The notes: generated by a model not told the origin, from the letters alone. A stretch of 64,000 nt of DNA from Limnobacter sp. MED105 (GCF_000170915.1 NZ_ABCT01000010.1:56091-120090); one strand, 5' to 3'; positions 34,605 to 44,127 are shown, numbered from the stretch's first letter. Program-made: numbers and translations.

Positions 34605-35693
34605 ATGGCAATGCCTAAAGTTTTGAAGGTTCATGGTCTGGATCTTTCATACTTCACCGGAAAGCTTGAAGGCTACTTGCGTGGCAAGCAAATTCCCTAT
34701 GAACTGATTGAAATGGACACCGCTGATTTCAAACGCTGCGGCAAGGCCACTGGCGTGGCACAGATGCCCCAAGTGGAGTGGATCAACGGGCAATGGTTGA
34801 GCGACACCACCTTGATCATTGAGTTTCTGGAAACCTTGAAACCAGAAACATCGGTGATGCCGGAACACGCCACACTTCGATTTATTGCACAGCTGTTGGA
34901 AGATTTCGGTGACGAATGGCTTTGGCGCCCTGCCCTGTATTACCGCTGGGCCCATGCGCAAGACGCAAGGTTGATGAGCCACCGCTTGGCAGACGGCATG
35001 ATGCGAGATGTACCACTGCCTTTCTTCATGCGGCGCTGGGCAATATTAAACCGACAACGGCTACATTTCTTGTGGCTTGACGGTGTACGTAAAACCACCG
35101 CCAAGCGGATTGAAGCACACTATCTTGAAACACTGGATGCGCTTGAGTTGGTGCTTAAAAAACAACCGTTTCTTCTTGGTCAACGCCCTACACTGGCCGA
35201 CTACGGCCTATACGGCAGCATGTTCAGGCATTTCTTTTGCGACCCCACGCCAGCGAGAATGATGCGTACGCGTGCCCCGGCTGTGCATGAATGGGTTGCA
35301 CGCCTGTGGAATACAACACTGGCCGACTACAACAACGCACCATTTGCAGCGCAGTGGCCCGGCGAGTTAACCCCCTTGCTGAACATTGTGTGTGAAGAAT
35401 TTTTACCCTATATGCAAGCCAATGAACAGGCCATTGAGCAAGGCACTCGGAAATTTGAATTCGACAGCAAAGGGGTTCAGTTCAAAATACCCACGCAACG
35501 TTACCGTGCCTGGCGCTATCAACGTTTAAAAACGCGCTACCAGGCACTACCGTACTCAAGCCAACAAGAGATAAACACGTGTTTTCCCGAACTGGGCACA
35601 GCCTTGAGCAAACCTGTAACATGCCCTGTAGAGGCAAGAATCAAGGGCTTGCCCATAACAACACCCACAACAATGACAAGTAGAACATGGTGA
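34605..35693 (+). CDS. Glutathione S-transferase-like protein, long form (paralogue 1)
   Basis: The ATG at 34605 has an AAGGAG site; the longer frame from 34557 lacks one. The 362-residue protein has an N-terminal thioredoxin-like GST domain (KVHGLDLSYFTGKLEGYLR, then QMPQVEWINGQW, DTTLIIEFLE) and a C-terminal helical domain (FLLGQRPTLADYGLYG). About 100 residues beyond the usual GST length extend the C-terminus. It shares the LSYFTGK start and a GDEW motif with the gene at 36982, so they are paralogues. The TetR gene starts inside its last codons. It may detoxify or process a hydrophobic electrophile. Confidence 0.8.
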   Translation: MAMPKVLKVHGLDLSYFTGKLEGYLRGKQIPYELIEMDTADFKRCGKATGVAQMPQVEWINGQWLSDTTLIIEFLETLKPETSVMPEHATLRFIAQLLEDFGDEWLWRPALYYRWAHAQDARLMSHRLADGMMRDVPLPFFMRRWAILNRQRLHFLWLDGVRKTTAKRIEAHYLETLDALELVLKKQPFLLGQRPTLADYGLYGSMFRHFFCDPTPARMMRTRAPAVHEWVARLWNTTLADYNNAPFAAQWPGELTPLLNIVCEEFLPYMQANEQAIEQGTRKFEFDSKGVQFKIPTQRYRAWRYQRLKTRYQALPYSSQQEINTCFPELGTALSKPVTCPVEARIKGLPITTPTTMTSRTW

Positions 35694-36253
35694 AAGTAGA
35701 CGGCCGCACCACACGCGGACAAGCCAACAAAAAACAGATTGTTCAGGCACTCATTGAGTTAATACGGGAAGGCCACCCGGCGCCCACAGCAGAAATGGTT
35801 TCAGCACGCGCGGGCGTAGGCCTGCGAACCGTGTTCAGGCATTTTAAAGACATGGAAACGCTTTACAGGGAAATGACCAGTGAAGTGGATGCCATTGTTG
35901 CCCCCGTATTGGCCACCCCGGTGGTGGGCAATAACCTGCAAGAAAAACTGATGCATGCGATTGAACGTCGCGCCGACATGTTTGAAAAGCTGGCTCCGCT
36001 TCAGGCTGCAAGCCTGGTGCACCTGCATGAATCCGAATATTTGCGAAACAGACAGGCCGGTACCGTCGAATTGCAACGTTACTTGCTCAAGGCTTTTTTA
36101 CCCAATGAAATTGTGAAAGACAAAGCCTTGTTTGAGGCATTTGATTTGGTACTGAGCATCGAAACATGGTTGCGACTTCGACGAGATCAAAAACTCAGCG
36201 TGAAGGCAGCCAAGAAAGTTCTCCAGCGCAGCGTTGAGCAACTATTGAAATAA
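35687..36253 (+). CDS. TetR/AcrR-family regulator
   Basis: A 188-residue protein whose ATG overlaps the stop of the GST gene, so the two are coupled. Residues 15-60 carry a helix-turn-helix (IVQALIELIREGHPAPTAEM, VSARAGVGLRTVFRHFKDME), followed by an all-helical ligand domain. It probably represses its own operon by binding the 34545-34567 inverted repeat. It is tail to tail with another TetR gene (19-bp gap). Confidence 0.8.
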   Translation: MVKVDGRTTRGQANKKQIVQALIELIREGHPAPTAEMVSARAGVGLRTVFRHFKDMETLYREMTSEVDAIVAPVLATPVVGNNLQEKLMHAIERRADMFEKLAPLQAASLVHLHESEYLRNRQAGTVELQRYLLKAFLPNEIVKDKALFEAFDLVLSIETWLRLRRDQKLSVKAAKKVLQRSVEQLLK

Positions 36254-36272
36254 CAATTGGCTAGACGTTCAA

Positions 36273-36866
36273 TCAAATCAGGCGATCAAGCAAGGCATCA
36301 AATTGTGCAATGCCTTGGTCGCGTGAAACCACAGCATCGCGAATCAACTGGCGAATACCCCAGAATGAGAGAATAACCATCCATACAAGGCCGGTGGCTG
36401 CGGCCTCATCCAGCCCTTTGGCCTTTCGAATGGCAGGCACCCAAAGCTTCAAAATGACCCCACGAATGCCCAACCGAATGGTGTCCAGTTCAGGCGAATT
36501 CAAACCCGAACCCGCGATTAATTGCCACAGTGCATCGCCTTTGCCCACAGGCATATCCAAAGACACAAACACAGCCGCACGGATGGCCTGTTTGATGTCA
36601 TCTGGGTTGTTGGTAATCGCCAGTGCCGTGCCTTGCATGGTGTCCGTAAAAATAGCCCATGCAGTAGCCCCCAGCAAACTTTCAAGGTTCGGAAAATGTT
36701 GATACACCAACTGTCGGCTTACACCGGCACGGTCAGCCAATGCACTCATGTTCAACACGCCCCAACCTGCTTCTTCGACCAGCTCAGCGGCTGCATTCAG
36801 CAGCGACTTTCGGCGATCGTCCTTACCAAGGTAAGGTCTTTTTTCCTGGGTTGCGCGTGTGTTCAT
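36273..36866 (-). CDS. TetR/AcrR-family regulator
   Basis: A 197-residue protein with a canonical TetR N-terminus (DDRRKSLLNAAAELVEEAGW, then MSALADRAGVSRQLVYQHFP). The C-terminal ligand domain is hydrophobic. It is divergent from the second GST gene across 115 bp that hold the promoter and inverted repeat at 36921, which it probably binds. It is not close in sequence to the neighbouring TetR at 35687 in the ligand domain, so ligands may differ. Confidence 0.85.
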   Translation of the reverse strand: MNTRATQEKRPYLGKDDRRKSLLNAAAELVEEAGWGVLNMSALADRAGVSRQLVYQHFPNLESLLGATAWAIFTDTMQGTALAITNNPDDIKQAIRAAVFVSLDMPVGKGDALWQLIAGSGLNSPELDTIRLGIRGVILKLWVPAIRKAKGLDEAAATGLVWMVILSFWGIRQLIRDAVVSRDQGIAQFDALLDRLI

Positions 36867-36920
36867 TCAAATAAGCTGCAAGGTTGAAACTGACTACAGT
36901 GTGCCACACATCCAAACAAA

Positions 36921-36950
36921 TTGACACAGTGTAAATATTAATGTTTTAAT
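36921..36950 (+). promoter_or_regulatory. Promoter with overlapping inverted repeat for the GST-to-ADC run
   Basis: TTGACA (36921-36926) and TTTAAT (36945-36950) form a sigma-70-type promoter with an 18-bp spacer. The near-perfect inverted repeat TTGACAC-A-GTGTAAA (36921-36935) covers the -35. A related half-site ACAGTGT occurs 30 bp upstream (36897-36903). Repression by the divergent TetR is the likely logic. Confidence 0.6.
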
Positions 36951-36981
36951 CAATTATTAGAAACCCGCAACCAAGGGTCAA

Positions 36982-38112
36982 ATGAGACACACCTACACTT
37001 TGTATGGCTGGCACTTGTCCTATTTCACAGGCAAGGCACTTTGCTATTTGCGCTACAAACAAGTTGACCATGTGCTCAAAGCAGTCAACCTGTTTACCCT
37101 CACCCGAACCATCAAGAGGAAAACCGGTGCGGCAGTCATGCCGGTGTTGAAAACACCCTCAGGTGAATGGATACAGGACACCAGCGAGATCATTGACTAC
37201 ATCGAGTCGCTGCACCACAAAAACCCGGTGACCCCCAATACGCCCGTACAAGAATTCGCCTCCATGCTTCTCGAGGCTTGGGGTGATGAATGGTGGGTAC
37301 CTATCGCCATGCACACACGCTGGAATTACCCGGAAAACTTCGCCTTGTTTGAACACGATGCCGGCAAAGCCTTGCTGCCTTGGGCACCGCGTTTTCTACA
37401 AAACAAGGCTGCACAGCGACCAGCAAAAATGCTGCGCGGTATGTTGCCTTTTGTTGGAATAGTGCCCGAGCAATACAACACCATGAATGAATGGACCGTG
37501 CAAATGCTCGATGCCTTGAACCGACATTTTGAACATTTTCCGTTCTTGTTGGGTGCACGGCCAAGCCTGGGCGACTTTGGTTTGGTCGGCACCATGTATG
37601 GCCACCTTGGCCGCGACCCATGGCCCAAACGCGAATTGATCGAACCTCGAATACATTTGAATGCCTGGCTGGAGCGGATGAAAAACCCGGCTGGGTACGC
37701 CACACAAAACCTGCTGGGCAACGATCAGATTCCTGAAACATTGAATCCGGTTTTCAAATCGATATTTGAAGAATTCATACCGATGGTGGAACAGGTTGGC
37801 GAATTGGCCACCCAATATGCCCAGCAAAACGGATTGAATCAGCGGCTGCCCCGCCGCATCGGTGAAGTCACTACGACCATGGGCGGAAAACCCTTCAAAC
37901 GTGGCGCTCTCCCCTACATGATCTGGATGATGCAGCGCGCCCTAGATAGTTATACCAGCATGGCCGACAGCGACAAACATGAAGTGCGCACCTGGCTGAA
38001 ACAACACAATGCCGAACACCTATTGAATCTTAACCTGCCCCGCGTAGAGCGCCGGGCATTGACAGTGGCGGTGATCGCATTGCCACCACGACACATGGAG
38101 AAAGCAGCTTGA
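36982..38112 (+). CDS. Glutathione S-transferase-like protein, long form (paralogue 2)
   Basis: A 376-residue protein with the same plan as the gene at 34605: an N-terminal thioredoxin-like domain (YTLYGWHLSYFTGKALCYLR, then MPVLKTPSGEWIQDTSEIID) and a GST helical domain (FPFLLGARPSLGDFGLVGTM), plus a C-terminal extension. It opens a nine-gene plus-strand run and shares 4 bases (TTGA) with the next SDR gene. The divergent TetR at 36866 likely controls it. The reaction is unknown; GSTs of this length are often annotated only by fold. Confidence 0.8.
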   Translation: MRHTYTLYGWHLSYFTGKALCYLRYKQVDHVLKAVNLFTLTRTIKRKTGAAVMPVLKTPSGEWIQDTSEIIDYIESLHHKNPVTPNTPVQEFASMLLEAWGDEWWVPIAMHTRWNYPENFALFEHDAGKALLPWAPRFLQNKAAQRPAKMLRGMLPFVGIVPEQYNTMNEWTVQMLDALNRHFEHFPFLLGARPSLGDFGLVGTMYGHLGRDPWPKRELIEPRIHLNAWLERMKNPAGYATQNLLGNDQIPETLNPVFKSIFEEFIPMVEQVGELATQYAQQNGLNQRLPRRIGEVTTTMGGKPFKRGALPYMIWMMQRALDSYTSMADSDKHEVRTWLKQHNAEHLLNLNLPRVERRALTVAVIALPPRHMEKAA

Positions 38113-38858
38113 ACAAAACAGTCGTTATTACTGGGGCCTCATCGGGCATTGGGAAAGCCTTGGCCCTTGAATTTGCACAGCGCGGTTACAACCTTGGCCT
38201 GGCTGCACGCCGACTGGACAAACTGGAAGCACTTCGCGCCGAGATCGCCCTGCTGCCTGGCTGTCAGAATTTACAAGTCGAAATCATTGAACTGGATGTC
38301 AACAACACCAATGCCGTTGGGCCTGCATTGCATACGGTGTTCAGTCATTTGAACCGGGTTGATGTGGTCATTGTAAACGCCGGTGTGAACAAGTTAACCG
38401 GTGTAGGCAAGGGCCAGTTAAACGATGAATTGGGATTGATGCAAACCAATTTGCTGGGTGCCATTGCCACCATCAATGCTGCTGTGGAATGGTTCAAACA
38501 GGCAGGTGGCGGTCATGTAGTGGGCATTTCATCGCTGGCCTCACTCACCCCCATTCCAAAGCAGGCAGCCTATTGCGCCACCAAGGCTGGGCTGTCCATG
38601 TACCTGGATGCCGCAGCCATTGAATTGAAAAAGTACAGAATCGATTTCACCAAAATTCTTCCTGGTTTTGTAAAAACTGAAATCGTGGATGACATGGACA
38701 AGTTTCCATTTCTGGTATCGGCAGAACAGGCTGCCCGGGAAATGGCCAATCACATTGAAAAACGCCGCAGCGTCGGTGTGGTGCCAGGTTACCCTTGGAA
38801 ACTCTTGAAGCCTTTGTTGGCCAACATGCCCACGGGTGTGTGGCGTTACATGAAATGA
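38109..38858 (+). CDS. Short-chain dehydrogenase/reductase (SDR)
   Basis: The TTG start overlaps the GST stop. The 249-residue enzyme has the cofactor motif TGASSGIG, VNAGVNK, catalytic Ser in GISSLASL and YCATKAG with the Tyr/Lys pair. The C-terminal segment includes PKQAAYC and a basic tail. It oxidises or reduces a hydroxyl/keto group, probably of the same compound handled by its operon partners. The pairing with a GST suggests turnover of a hydrophobic intermediate, but the substrate is not visible. Confidence 0.85.
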   Translation: MNKTVVITGASSGIGKALALEFAQRGYNLGLAARRLDKLEALRAEIALLPGCQNLQVEIIELDVNNTNAVGPALHTVFSHLNRVDVVIVNAGVNKLTGVGKGQLNDELGLMQTNLLGAIATINAAVEWFKQAGGGHVVGISSLASLTPIPKQAAYCATKAGLSMYLDAAAIELKKYRIDFTKILPGFVKTEIVDDMDKFPFLVSAEQAAREMANHIEKRRSVGVVPGYPWKLLKPLLANMPTGVWRYMK

Positions 38859-38865
38859 ACAGGCC

Positions 38866-39669
38866 ATGAAACCTTCTTACTCCGTTCTTGGATTCATTGC
38901 GGTAGCTACGCTGATCGGCGTGCTTGAATGGCACAGCGGCGAGCAAGCTGCCAGCAATGAGTTGGTGGTGACCGAGGCACAGCGTGCCTTTGTGCGCGAA
39001 CAGGTTCTACAGGCGGGTACGCAGGCGAACAGTTCTGCAAGTTTTGAGCAAGCAATGGCCACCTACATTGATGAGGAGATTCTTTACCGGGAAGGCTTGA
39101 AACTTGGTTTGGAAAAAGACGATTTGATTGTAAAGCGTCGTGTGGTGCAAAAAATGCGCTTTCTGCTCGAGGACATGACCCCAATTGCACCACCCACTGA
39201 AGCTCAACTCCAGACCTGGTTGGGTCAAAACGCGCAACGCTATCAAACTGAACAAACAATTGTGTTTGATCATCATTTTTTCAGTCGCGGCAAACGCGGC
39301 GATGAAGCGTTTTATCACGCAGGCATTGCACGCGACGATTTGCTTGCGGGCCAAAAGGTTACATCTGACCCGTTTCCCCTGCAAACAGATTCTGAATTAC
39401 TGAGCCGTGAAAGAATTGCAAAAGAATTTGGTGTAATCACCAGCGCAACAATTTTCGATTTGCCCCTTGATGAGTGGTCACCCCCCGTGCAATCACCGCT
39501 TGGCGTTCATCTTTTCAAAGTGAGCCAGAAAAATGCGGGGCGTACCATGACGCTTGAAGAAGCAGGCAGTCAACTTCGATCCGACTTGATCGCAGCCCAG
39601 CGGGAAGCTGTAAACGATGCCGGCCTGGCTGCCCTGCGTGCCACCTACACCATCAAGGAAGCCCCATGA
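38866..39669 (+). CDS. PpiC-type peptidylprolyl isomerase-like envelope protein
   Basis: A 267-residue protein with one N-terminal hydrophobic segment (YSVLGFIAVATLIGVLEWHS) that acts as a signal or anchor. The region from about 30 to 110 is SurA/PpiD-like helical (FEQAMATYIDEEILYREGLK, then GLEKDDLIVKRRVVQKMRFL), and residues 140-230 hold a degenerate parvulin domain (FGVITSATIFDLPLDEWSPP, then QSPLGVHLFKVSQKN). Such proteins with HupE/UreJ partners are thought to help membrane or secreted protein folding. It overlaps the HupE gene by 4 bases. Confidence 0.75.
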   Translation: MKPSYSVLGFIAVATLIGVLEWHSGEQAASNELVVTEAQRAFVREQVLQAGTQANSSASFEQAMATYIDEEILYREGLKLGLEKDDLIVKRRVVQKMRFLLEDMTPIAPPTEAQLQTWLGQNAQRYQTEQTIVFDHHFFSRGKRGDEAFYHAGIARDDLLAGQKVTSDPFPLQTDSELLSRERIAKEFGVITSATIFDLPLDEWSPPVQSPLGVHLFKVSQKNAGRTMTLEEAGSQLRSDLIAAQREAVNDAGLAALRATYTIKEAP

Positions 39670-40670
39670 AACCCTGGGCAGTCGCTTGCTTGCTGGGTAT
39701 GGGCCTGCTAAGCGCTGGCATCACAGGCCATGCACACGAAATGGGCACCTCGGCCTTGATTGTTCACGAGAGCACCCAAGGCACTGGCCAGTTTGTGTTC
39801 AAACGCACCGTGGGATCAGATGACCAGATACCTCCGATCGACTTTCAGTTTGAACCGGCGTGCGAGTTACGCGATGTCAGCACCGAGTGGGAAGGCAACA
39901 CGGAACTGATTCAGCGCGGCAGTTTTTTTTGCAGCGGTGCACTGACTGAGCACCAAATTTCAGTGAGCGGATTTACCCGGCTTGCACCCGATCTGATCGT
40001 TCTTGCAAGCCCACAGCAAGGTGACCGAATTCACGCAGTGCTTACGCCCAAAGAGTTCACTATTTCATTGGACACAAAAGCCCCAATAACACCTCCACTC
40101 GAATACCTCAGCATCGGAATTGAACACATTGTGTTTGGTTTGGACCATGTGCTATTTGTGGCCGGACTTTACCTGCTTTGGAGAAAACGAAAACAGAACG
40201 TAAAACAATTGGTCGGGCAGTTCACCCTGTTCACGGTCGGGCACAGCCTGACTCTGGCCTTGTTGGTGTTGGGCTGGATTGCAGTACCCACACGCGCCAT
40301 TGAAGCGTGGATTGCACTCAGCGTATTGTGGCTTGCCTGGGAGCTGGTTCGAGAAGAACCGGCTCAACCGTCGAACTGGTCCCATCTGTTATTGATCGCC
40401 GCTTTTGGTCTTTTGCATGGCTCGGGTTTTGCCCTGTCGATGGAAGAACGTGGGTTTCCTCAAGATGCACTGCTAAGCACGCTGCTACTGTTTAATCTGG
40501 GCATAGAAATTGGCCAATTGTGGATCGTCACGGTGCTGGCCACGGCATTCACACTACTCGAAAAAACCCACTTGCCCAATTACACACGCTTCGCCCAATA
40601 TGCCCTAACCCTTTGCATCGGCGGCGCCGCACTGTACTGGACGCTTGAGAGGATTCACAGCTATGTATGA
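39666..40670 (+). CDS. HupE/UreJ-family membrane protein
   Basis: A 334-residue protein with a signal peptide (MKPWAVACLLGMGLLSAGIT) followed by a periplasmic N-domain starting HAHEMGTSALIVHE. After about residue 145 it has six or more membrane helices. The first carries the family motif GIEHIVFGLDHVLFVAG, and VGHSLTLALLVLG and GLLHGSGFALSME follow; the His residues suggest metal (Ni/Co) handling. Unlike classic HupE it has the long periplasmic N-domain of the HupE/UreJ_2 type. It overlaps both neighbours (4 and 8 bases). Confidence 0.8.
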   Translation: MKPWAVACLLGMGLLSAGITGHAHEMGTSALIVHESTQGTGQFVFKRTVGSDDQIPPIDFQFEPACELRDVSTEWEGNTELIQRGSFFCSGALTEHQISVSGFTRLAPDLIVLASPQQGDRIHAVLTPKEFTISLDTKAPITPPLEYLSIGIEHIVFGLDHVLFVAGLYLLWRKRKQNVKQLVGQFTLFTVGHSLTLALLVLGWIAVPTRAIEAWIALSVLWLAWELVREEPAQPSNWSHLLLIAAFGLLHGSGFALSMEERGFPQDALLSTLLLFNLGIEIGQLWIVTVLATAFTLLEKTHLPNYTRFAQYALTLCIGGAALYWTLERIHSYV

Positions 40671-42999
40671 ACACAGCACGGTGGTGCGCAAATTAATGCC
40701 AGCACGCCTATTAATTTCAACCATTTTTGTGCTGAGCCTTTCGGCCTGCCTGAATTCCAGCGACACAACTGTTGCCCAAACCAATACACCCACTACAGTA
40801 AGCCCGGCTGAACGCCCGGACGATGTGGAATGCTTGGGCAGTAGCGTGCGCAAGCAGGCCTTCTTTGGTGATTTGCACATTCACACCAAACTTTCTTTTG
40901 ACGCCTACTTTTTCAATTCAATCAATGGCCCTCGCGAGGCTTATCAGTTCGCCAAAGGCGAAAACGCCTTTTTGCCCTCCGGTGAAGACCCTGACACACC
41001 CATGCGGCAAATCAACATTGGCCGCCCTCTCGATTTCGCGGCAGTCACTGAACATGCCGAACAACTGGGCACCTTCTCCAATATTTGCGAACTACAAGGC
41101 AACCTTCCAGCGGGCACCAACCCGGCCTGTGCGGTATTGGGGCAAGTGATTCGTGACAACGTATCGGTGTTCATTACAGGAAATGTGCCCCTTTACCTGC
41201 AACTGGTCACCAGCGCGGGTAGCCGCATACCCAGCACGCGAACCTGGGAAGAAATACAAGCCGTGGCCAATGCAGAGAACCAGCCCTGCAAATTCACCAC
41301 CTTCAATGGCTATGAGTTTTCATCCAACAAAGGTGGGCAAGTTCTGCACCGCAATGTCATTTTCGAAGGCACCCAAGTTCCCGGCGATGTCATCAGTTCA
41401 ATTCCGCCCATTCCGACCACCGACAACACCAACGACGAGTGGGGCTTGTTTGATCGCCTGAAAACCGAATGCCTTGATGTGGAAGGCTGTGACGTGGTCA
41501 CCATTCCCCACAGCACCAATCAAAGCGATGGTCGCTTTGCTCGTGCACGCCAGGCCGATACTGGCCTGCCACTGGCCAGAAATAATGCCACACTGACTGC
41601 AGCCGATGCCACGTTGCGCAACACCTTCGATCGCCTGTTTGAAATTGTTCAACACAAAGGCGCCAGTGAATGCATCACCGGATTCAACAAAGGCTTAACC
41701 GGCGGCGAGGAATCGGGCTGCGGCTTTGAAGAATGGAAAACCCTGTGCAAAGGCAATTCAGATGACCCTGCCGAATGCGCCAAGGTTTGCAAGGGCAAAC
41801 CCAATGACCCCTTGTTTTGCCAGGTTAACCGCCTGCAAGGCACCGGAAAAAGCATTCATGCTGCCAGCGAATGTACAGGCAGTGATATTGGTGGTTCAAC
41901 TCCGGCCGACTGCACAACTCCATTGGATTACGCACGCAATGTGCTACCTGAAGGCAGTGCCATTCAACGCAAACTGGGCGTGAACCCTTATCAATACGGT
42001 TTCATTGGCTCAAGCGACACGCACAACGGCATTGCAGGCAACACAGACAAAACAAAATTTGCCAAAAATTCTGGCCACGGCGGTGTACTGGACGACGAAC
42101 CCAACGAAGCCTTGGGCAACTGGGAATGCAAACAGCGACCATTGCCCACGGATTCCATCACTGGTTTCAAATTGCCATTCAGCACCGAATCAGCGGCAGA
42201 CCCCAACAACTGCGAAGAGCGCGTATTCAACCCGGTGGCCTCGAATTTCACGCCTGGCGGCTTGGCCGGTGTGTGGGCCCGTGAAAATACGCGCAAGGAA
42301 ATTTTTGCTGCCTTGAAGCGGCGCGAAACATTTGCCACCTCGGGCTCGCGCATGCGCATCCGCACGCTCGCATCCAGCAGGCCCTTCCCCACCAATATTT
42401 GTGAACAGCTGGCCTCGGGTGCAAGCCCGATTGAAGAAGGTTTGGTAGACGGCGTTCCCATGGGGGGCACGCTCAATGTCCAAGGTAGCGGCCCCTACAT
42501 TGTGGCCTATGCCATTCAAGACCCCGGCGGTGAAGAAGCAGGCGTGCCCCTGCAGCGGCTGGAGTTGATCAAAACCTGGGCTGATTCAAAAGGCGACTTG
42601 AAACAACAGGTTTTAAAGCTGGCCGAAAATTCCAACGCACCACAGCCCAATTCTGATTGCAGCATTCAGCAGCAAGGCCCTGAGCAAATGTGTGCGGTGT
42701 TTCATGACACCCAATACAACGCGAGCACTGGTGCCAGTTATTACGCCCGCGCACTGGAAAACAACTCATGTCGCTGGACCACGAAAATGTGTACAGCCAA
42801 AGGTGTGCAATGCGAAGCACTGCAACCAGGCAACGGATTGTTCTCCGCGCAAAGTGGTTTTGCCGGTTACGAAGGTTGTTGTCGCATTGAGGGTGAGCCT
42901 GGGAATTTCCGCGGTGACTTCCGATTCATTACCCAACAGGAACGCGCCTGGAGTTCGCCCATTTGGGTTGAAGGCAAATTACAAGGTTCTACGCCATGA
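40663..42999 (+). CDS. DUF3604 secreted lipoprotein, PHP-like metalloenzyme
   Basis: The ATG at 40663 has a GAGAGG site. The 778-residue protein has a lipoprotein signal ending LSLSACLN. The DUF3604 core starts FFGDLHIHTKLSFDAYFF, with the PHP-type HxH motif, and continues with VTEHAEQLG, TTFNGYEFSS, TIPHSTNQS and FIGSSDTHNG, which together form a metal centre. DUF3604 proteins are predicted phosphoesterases or hydrolases outside the cytoplasm; the reaction is not established. It overlaps the HupE and MBL genes, and the set PpiC-HupE-DUF3604 is likely a functional unit. Confidence 0.85.
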   Translation: MYEHSTVVRKLMPARLLISTIFVLSLSACLNSSDTTVAQTNTPTTVSPAERPDDVECLGSSVRKQAFFGDLHIHTKLSFDAYFFNSINGPREAYQFAKGENAFLPSGEDPDTPMRQINIGRPLDFAAVTEHAEQLGTFSNICELQGNLPAGTNPACAVLGQVIRDNVSVFITGNVPLYLQLVTSAGSRIPSTRTWEEIQAVANAENQPCKFTTFNGYEFSSNKGGQVLHRNVIFEGTQVPGDVISSIPPIPTTDNTNDEWGLFDRLKTECLDVEGCDVVTIPHSTNQSDGRFARARQADTGLPLARNNATLTAADATLRNTFDRLFEIVQHKGASECITGFNKGLTGGEESGCGFEEWKTLCKGNSDDPAECAKVCKGKPNDPLFCQVNRLQGTGKSIHAASECTGSDIGGSTPADCTTPLDYARNVLPEGSAIQRKLGVNPYQYGFIGSSDTHNGIAGNTDKTKFAKNSGHGGVLDDEPNEALGNWECKQRPLPTDSITGFKLPFSTESAADPNNCEERVFNPVASNFTPGGLAGVWARENTRKEIFAALKRRETFATSGSRMRIRTLASSRPFPTNICEQLASGASPIEEGLVDGVPMGGTLNVQGSGPYIVAYAIQDPGGEEAGVPLQRLELIKTWADSKGDLKQQVLKLAENSNAPQPNSDCSIQQQGPEQMCAVFHDTQYNASTGASYYARALENNSCRWTTKMCTAKGVQCEALQPGNGLFSAQSGFAGYEGCCRIEGEPGNFRGDFRFITQQERAWSSPIWVEGKLQGSTP

Positions 43000-44063
43000 T
43001 CAAAAAACTGCTGATTGCATCCCTTGCCTTGATGGCTGTTGGTGCATCCATCGCCTATGTTCAACGCAGCAATATTGCCCTGACACTGGTTGAAAAAGTA
43101 GCCACAGAACGCATGAAGAACCCGCTGGATGGTTTAAGCGATGGTTTGCATGTGGGTTTGTGCGGCACTGGCTCACCCTTCCCCGACCCACAGCGCGCAG
43201 CCCCTTGCACCTTGGTGATTGCAGGCAAAGACATGTTTTTGTTCGATGCTGGCAGCGCCGCCGCCAAACAGATTGCCAACATGAATTTTTCAACAGGCCA
43301 GCTCAAAGGTGTGTTCATCACCCACCTTCATTCCGACCACATTGACGGCCTTGGCGAAGTGCTAATGACCCGCTGGGCGCAGCACACTGAAGGGCAACGA
43401 TTGACCGTACATGGCCCCACCGGCGTGTCCAATGTATTGAATGGCTTCAAGATGGCCTACGAAGCCGACAATGGCTACCGCACGGCACACCACGGCGCTG
43501 CAACCATGCCCCCTGAACTGGCCGGTGCCGACGTGAATGAGTTCACGGTACAAAAAGGCAGTACCACCACCGTGCTTCAACAGCCTGATTTGCTGATTGA
43601 AGCCTTTGCGGTGAACCACCAACCCATTAACCCGGCGGTGGGTTATCGAATTGCCTACAAAGGCCGAACCGTGGTTCTTAGTGGCGACACCACCAGTGAC
43701 GAACAAGTGAAAAACGCGGCCCGCAAGGCTGACCTGTTGGTACATGAAGCACTAAGCCCCGAACTGGTGGCCCGTTTGCAAGACACTGCCATCAAAAACC
43801 AGCGAAGCAAGCTCGCCAAAATCTTCTCCGACATTCCCAACTACCATGCAAGCCCACTGGATGTAGCTGTGCTGGCGCAGGAAGCCGAGGTTGGCCATGT
43901 CGTGCTGAGCCACATTGTGCCGCCATTGCCCTTGCCACCCCTGAAGGAAATCTTTCTGGGCAAGGCGCCCGATGTATTCCAAGGGCCCTTCCGCATTGGG
44001 GAAGACGGCGATTTCATCAGCCTGCCCGCTGGCAGCAAAGAAGTGATTTACGGTCGCCGATAA
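42996..44063 (+). CDS. Metallo-beta-lactamase-fold hydrolase (RNase Z-like), membrane anchored
   Basis: A 355-residue protein whose ATG overlaps the DUF3604 stop. Residues 1-25 are a hydrophobic anchor or signal (KKLLIASLALMAVGASIAYV). The MBL core has the motif THLHSDHIDGLGE near residue 110, VVLSGDTTSDEQV and VVLSHIVPP as metal ligands, with the general layout of RNase Z/arylsulfatase-type phosphodiesterases. Its signal suggests an exported esterase rather than tRNA processing. The substrate is unknown. Confidence 0.8.
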   Translation: MIKKLLIASLALMAVGASIAYVQRSNIALTLVEKVATERMKNPLDGLSDGLHVGLCGTGSPFPDPQRAAPCTLVIAGKDMFLFDAGSAAAKQIANMNFSTGQLKGVFITHLHSDHIDGLGEVLMTRWAQHTEGQRLTVHGPTGVSNVLNGFKMAYEADNGYRTAHHGAATMPPELAGADVNEFTVQKGSTTTVLQQPDLLIEAFAVNHQPINPAVGYRIAYKGRTVVLSGDTTSDEQVKNAARKADLLVHEALSPELVARLQDTAIKNQRSKLAKIFSDIPNYHASPLDVAVLAQEAEVGHVVLSHIVPPLPLPPLKEIFLGKAPDVFQGPFRIGEDGDFISLPAGSKEVIYGRR

Positions 44064-44072
44064 AACTTTTTC

Positions 44073-44119
44073 CCAATTCGACAAGATTTCTTGTTACATT
44101 TGAAAAAAATGAGAATTGG
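44073..44119 (+). other. Leader hairpin covering the amidohydrolase ribosome binding site
   Basis: CCAATTC (44073-44079) pairs with GAATTGG (44113-44119), and a short ACAAGA-TT-TCTTGT element (44081-44094) sits inside. The 3' arm ends in the GGAG ribosome binding site of the gene at 44128, so in RNA this could tune its translation. Speculative. Confidence 0.35.
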
Positions 44120-44127
44120 AGACAAAA

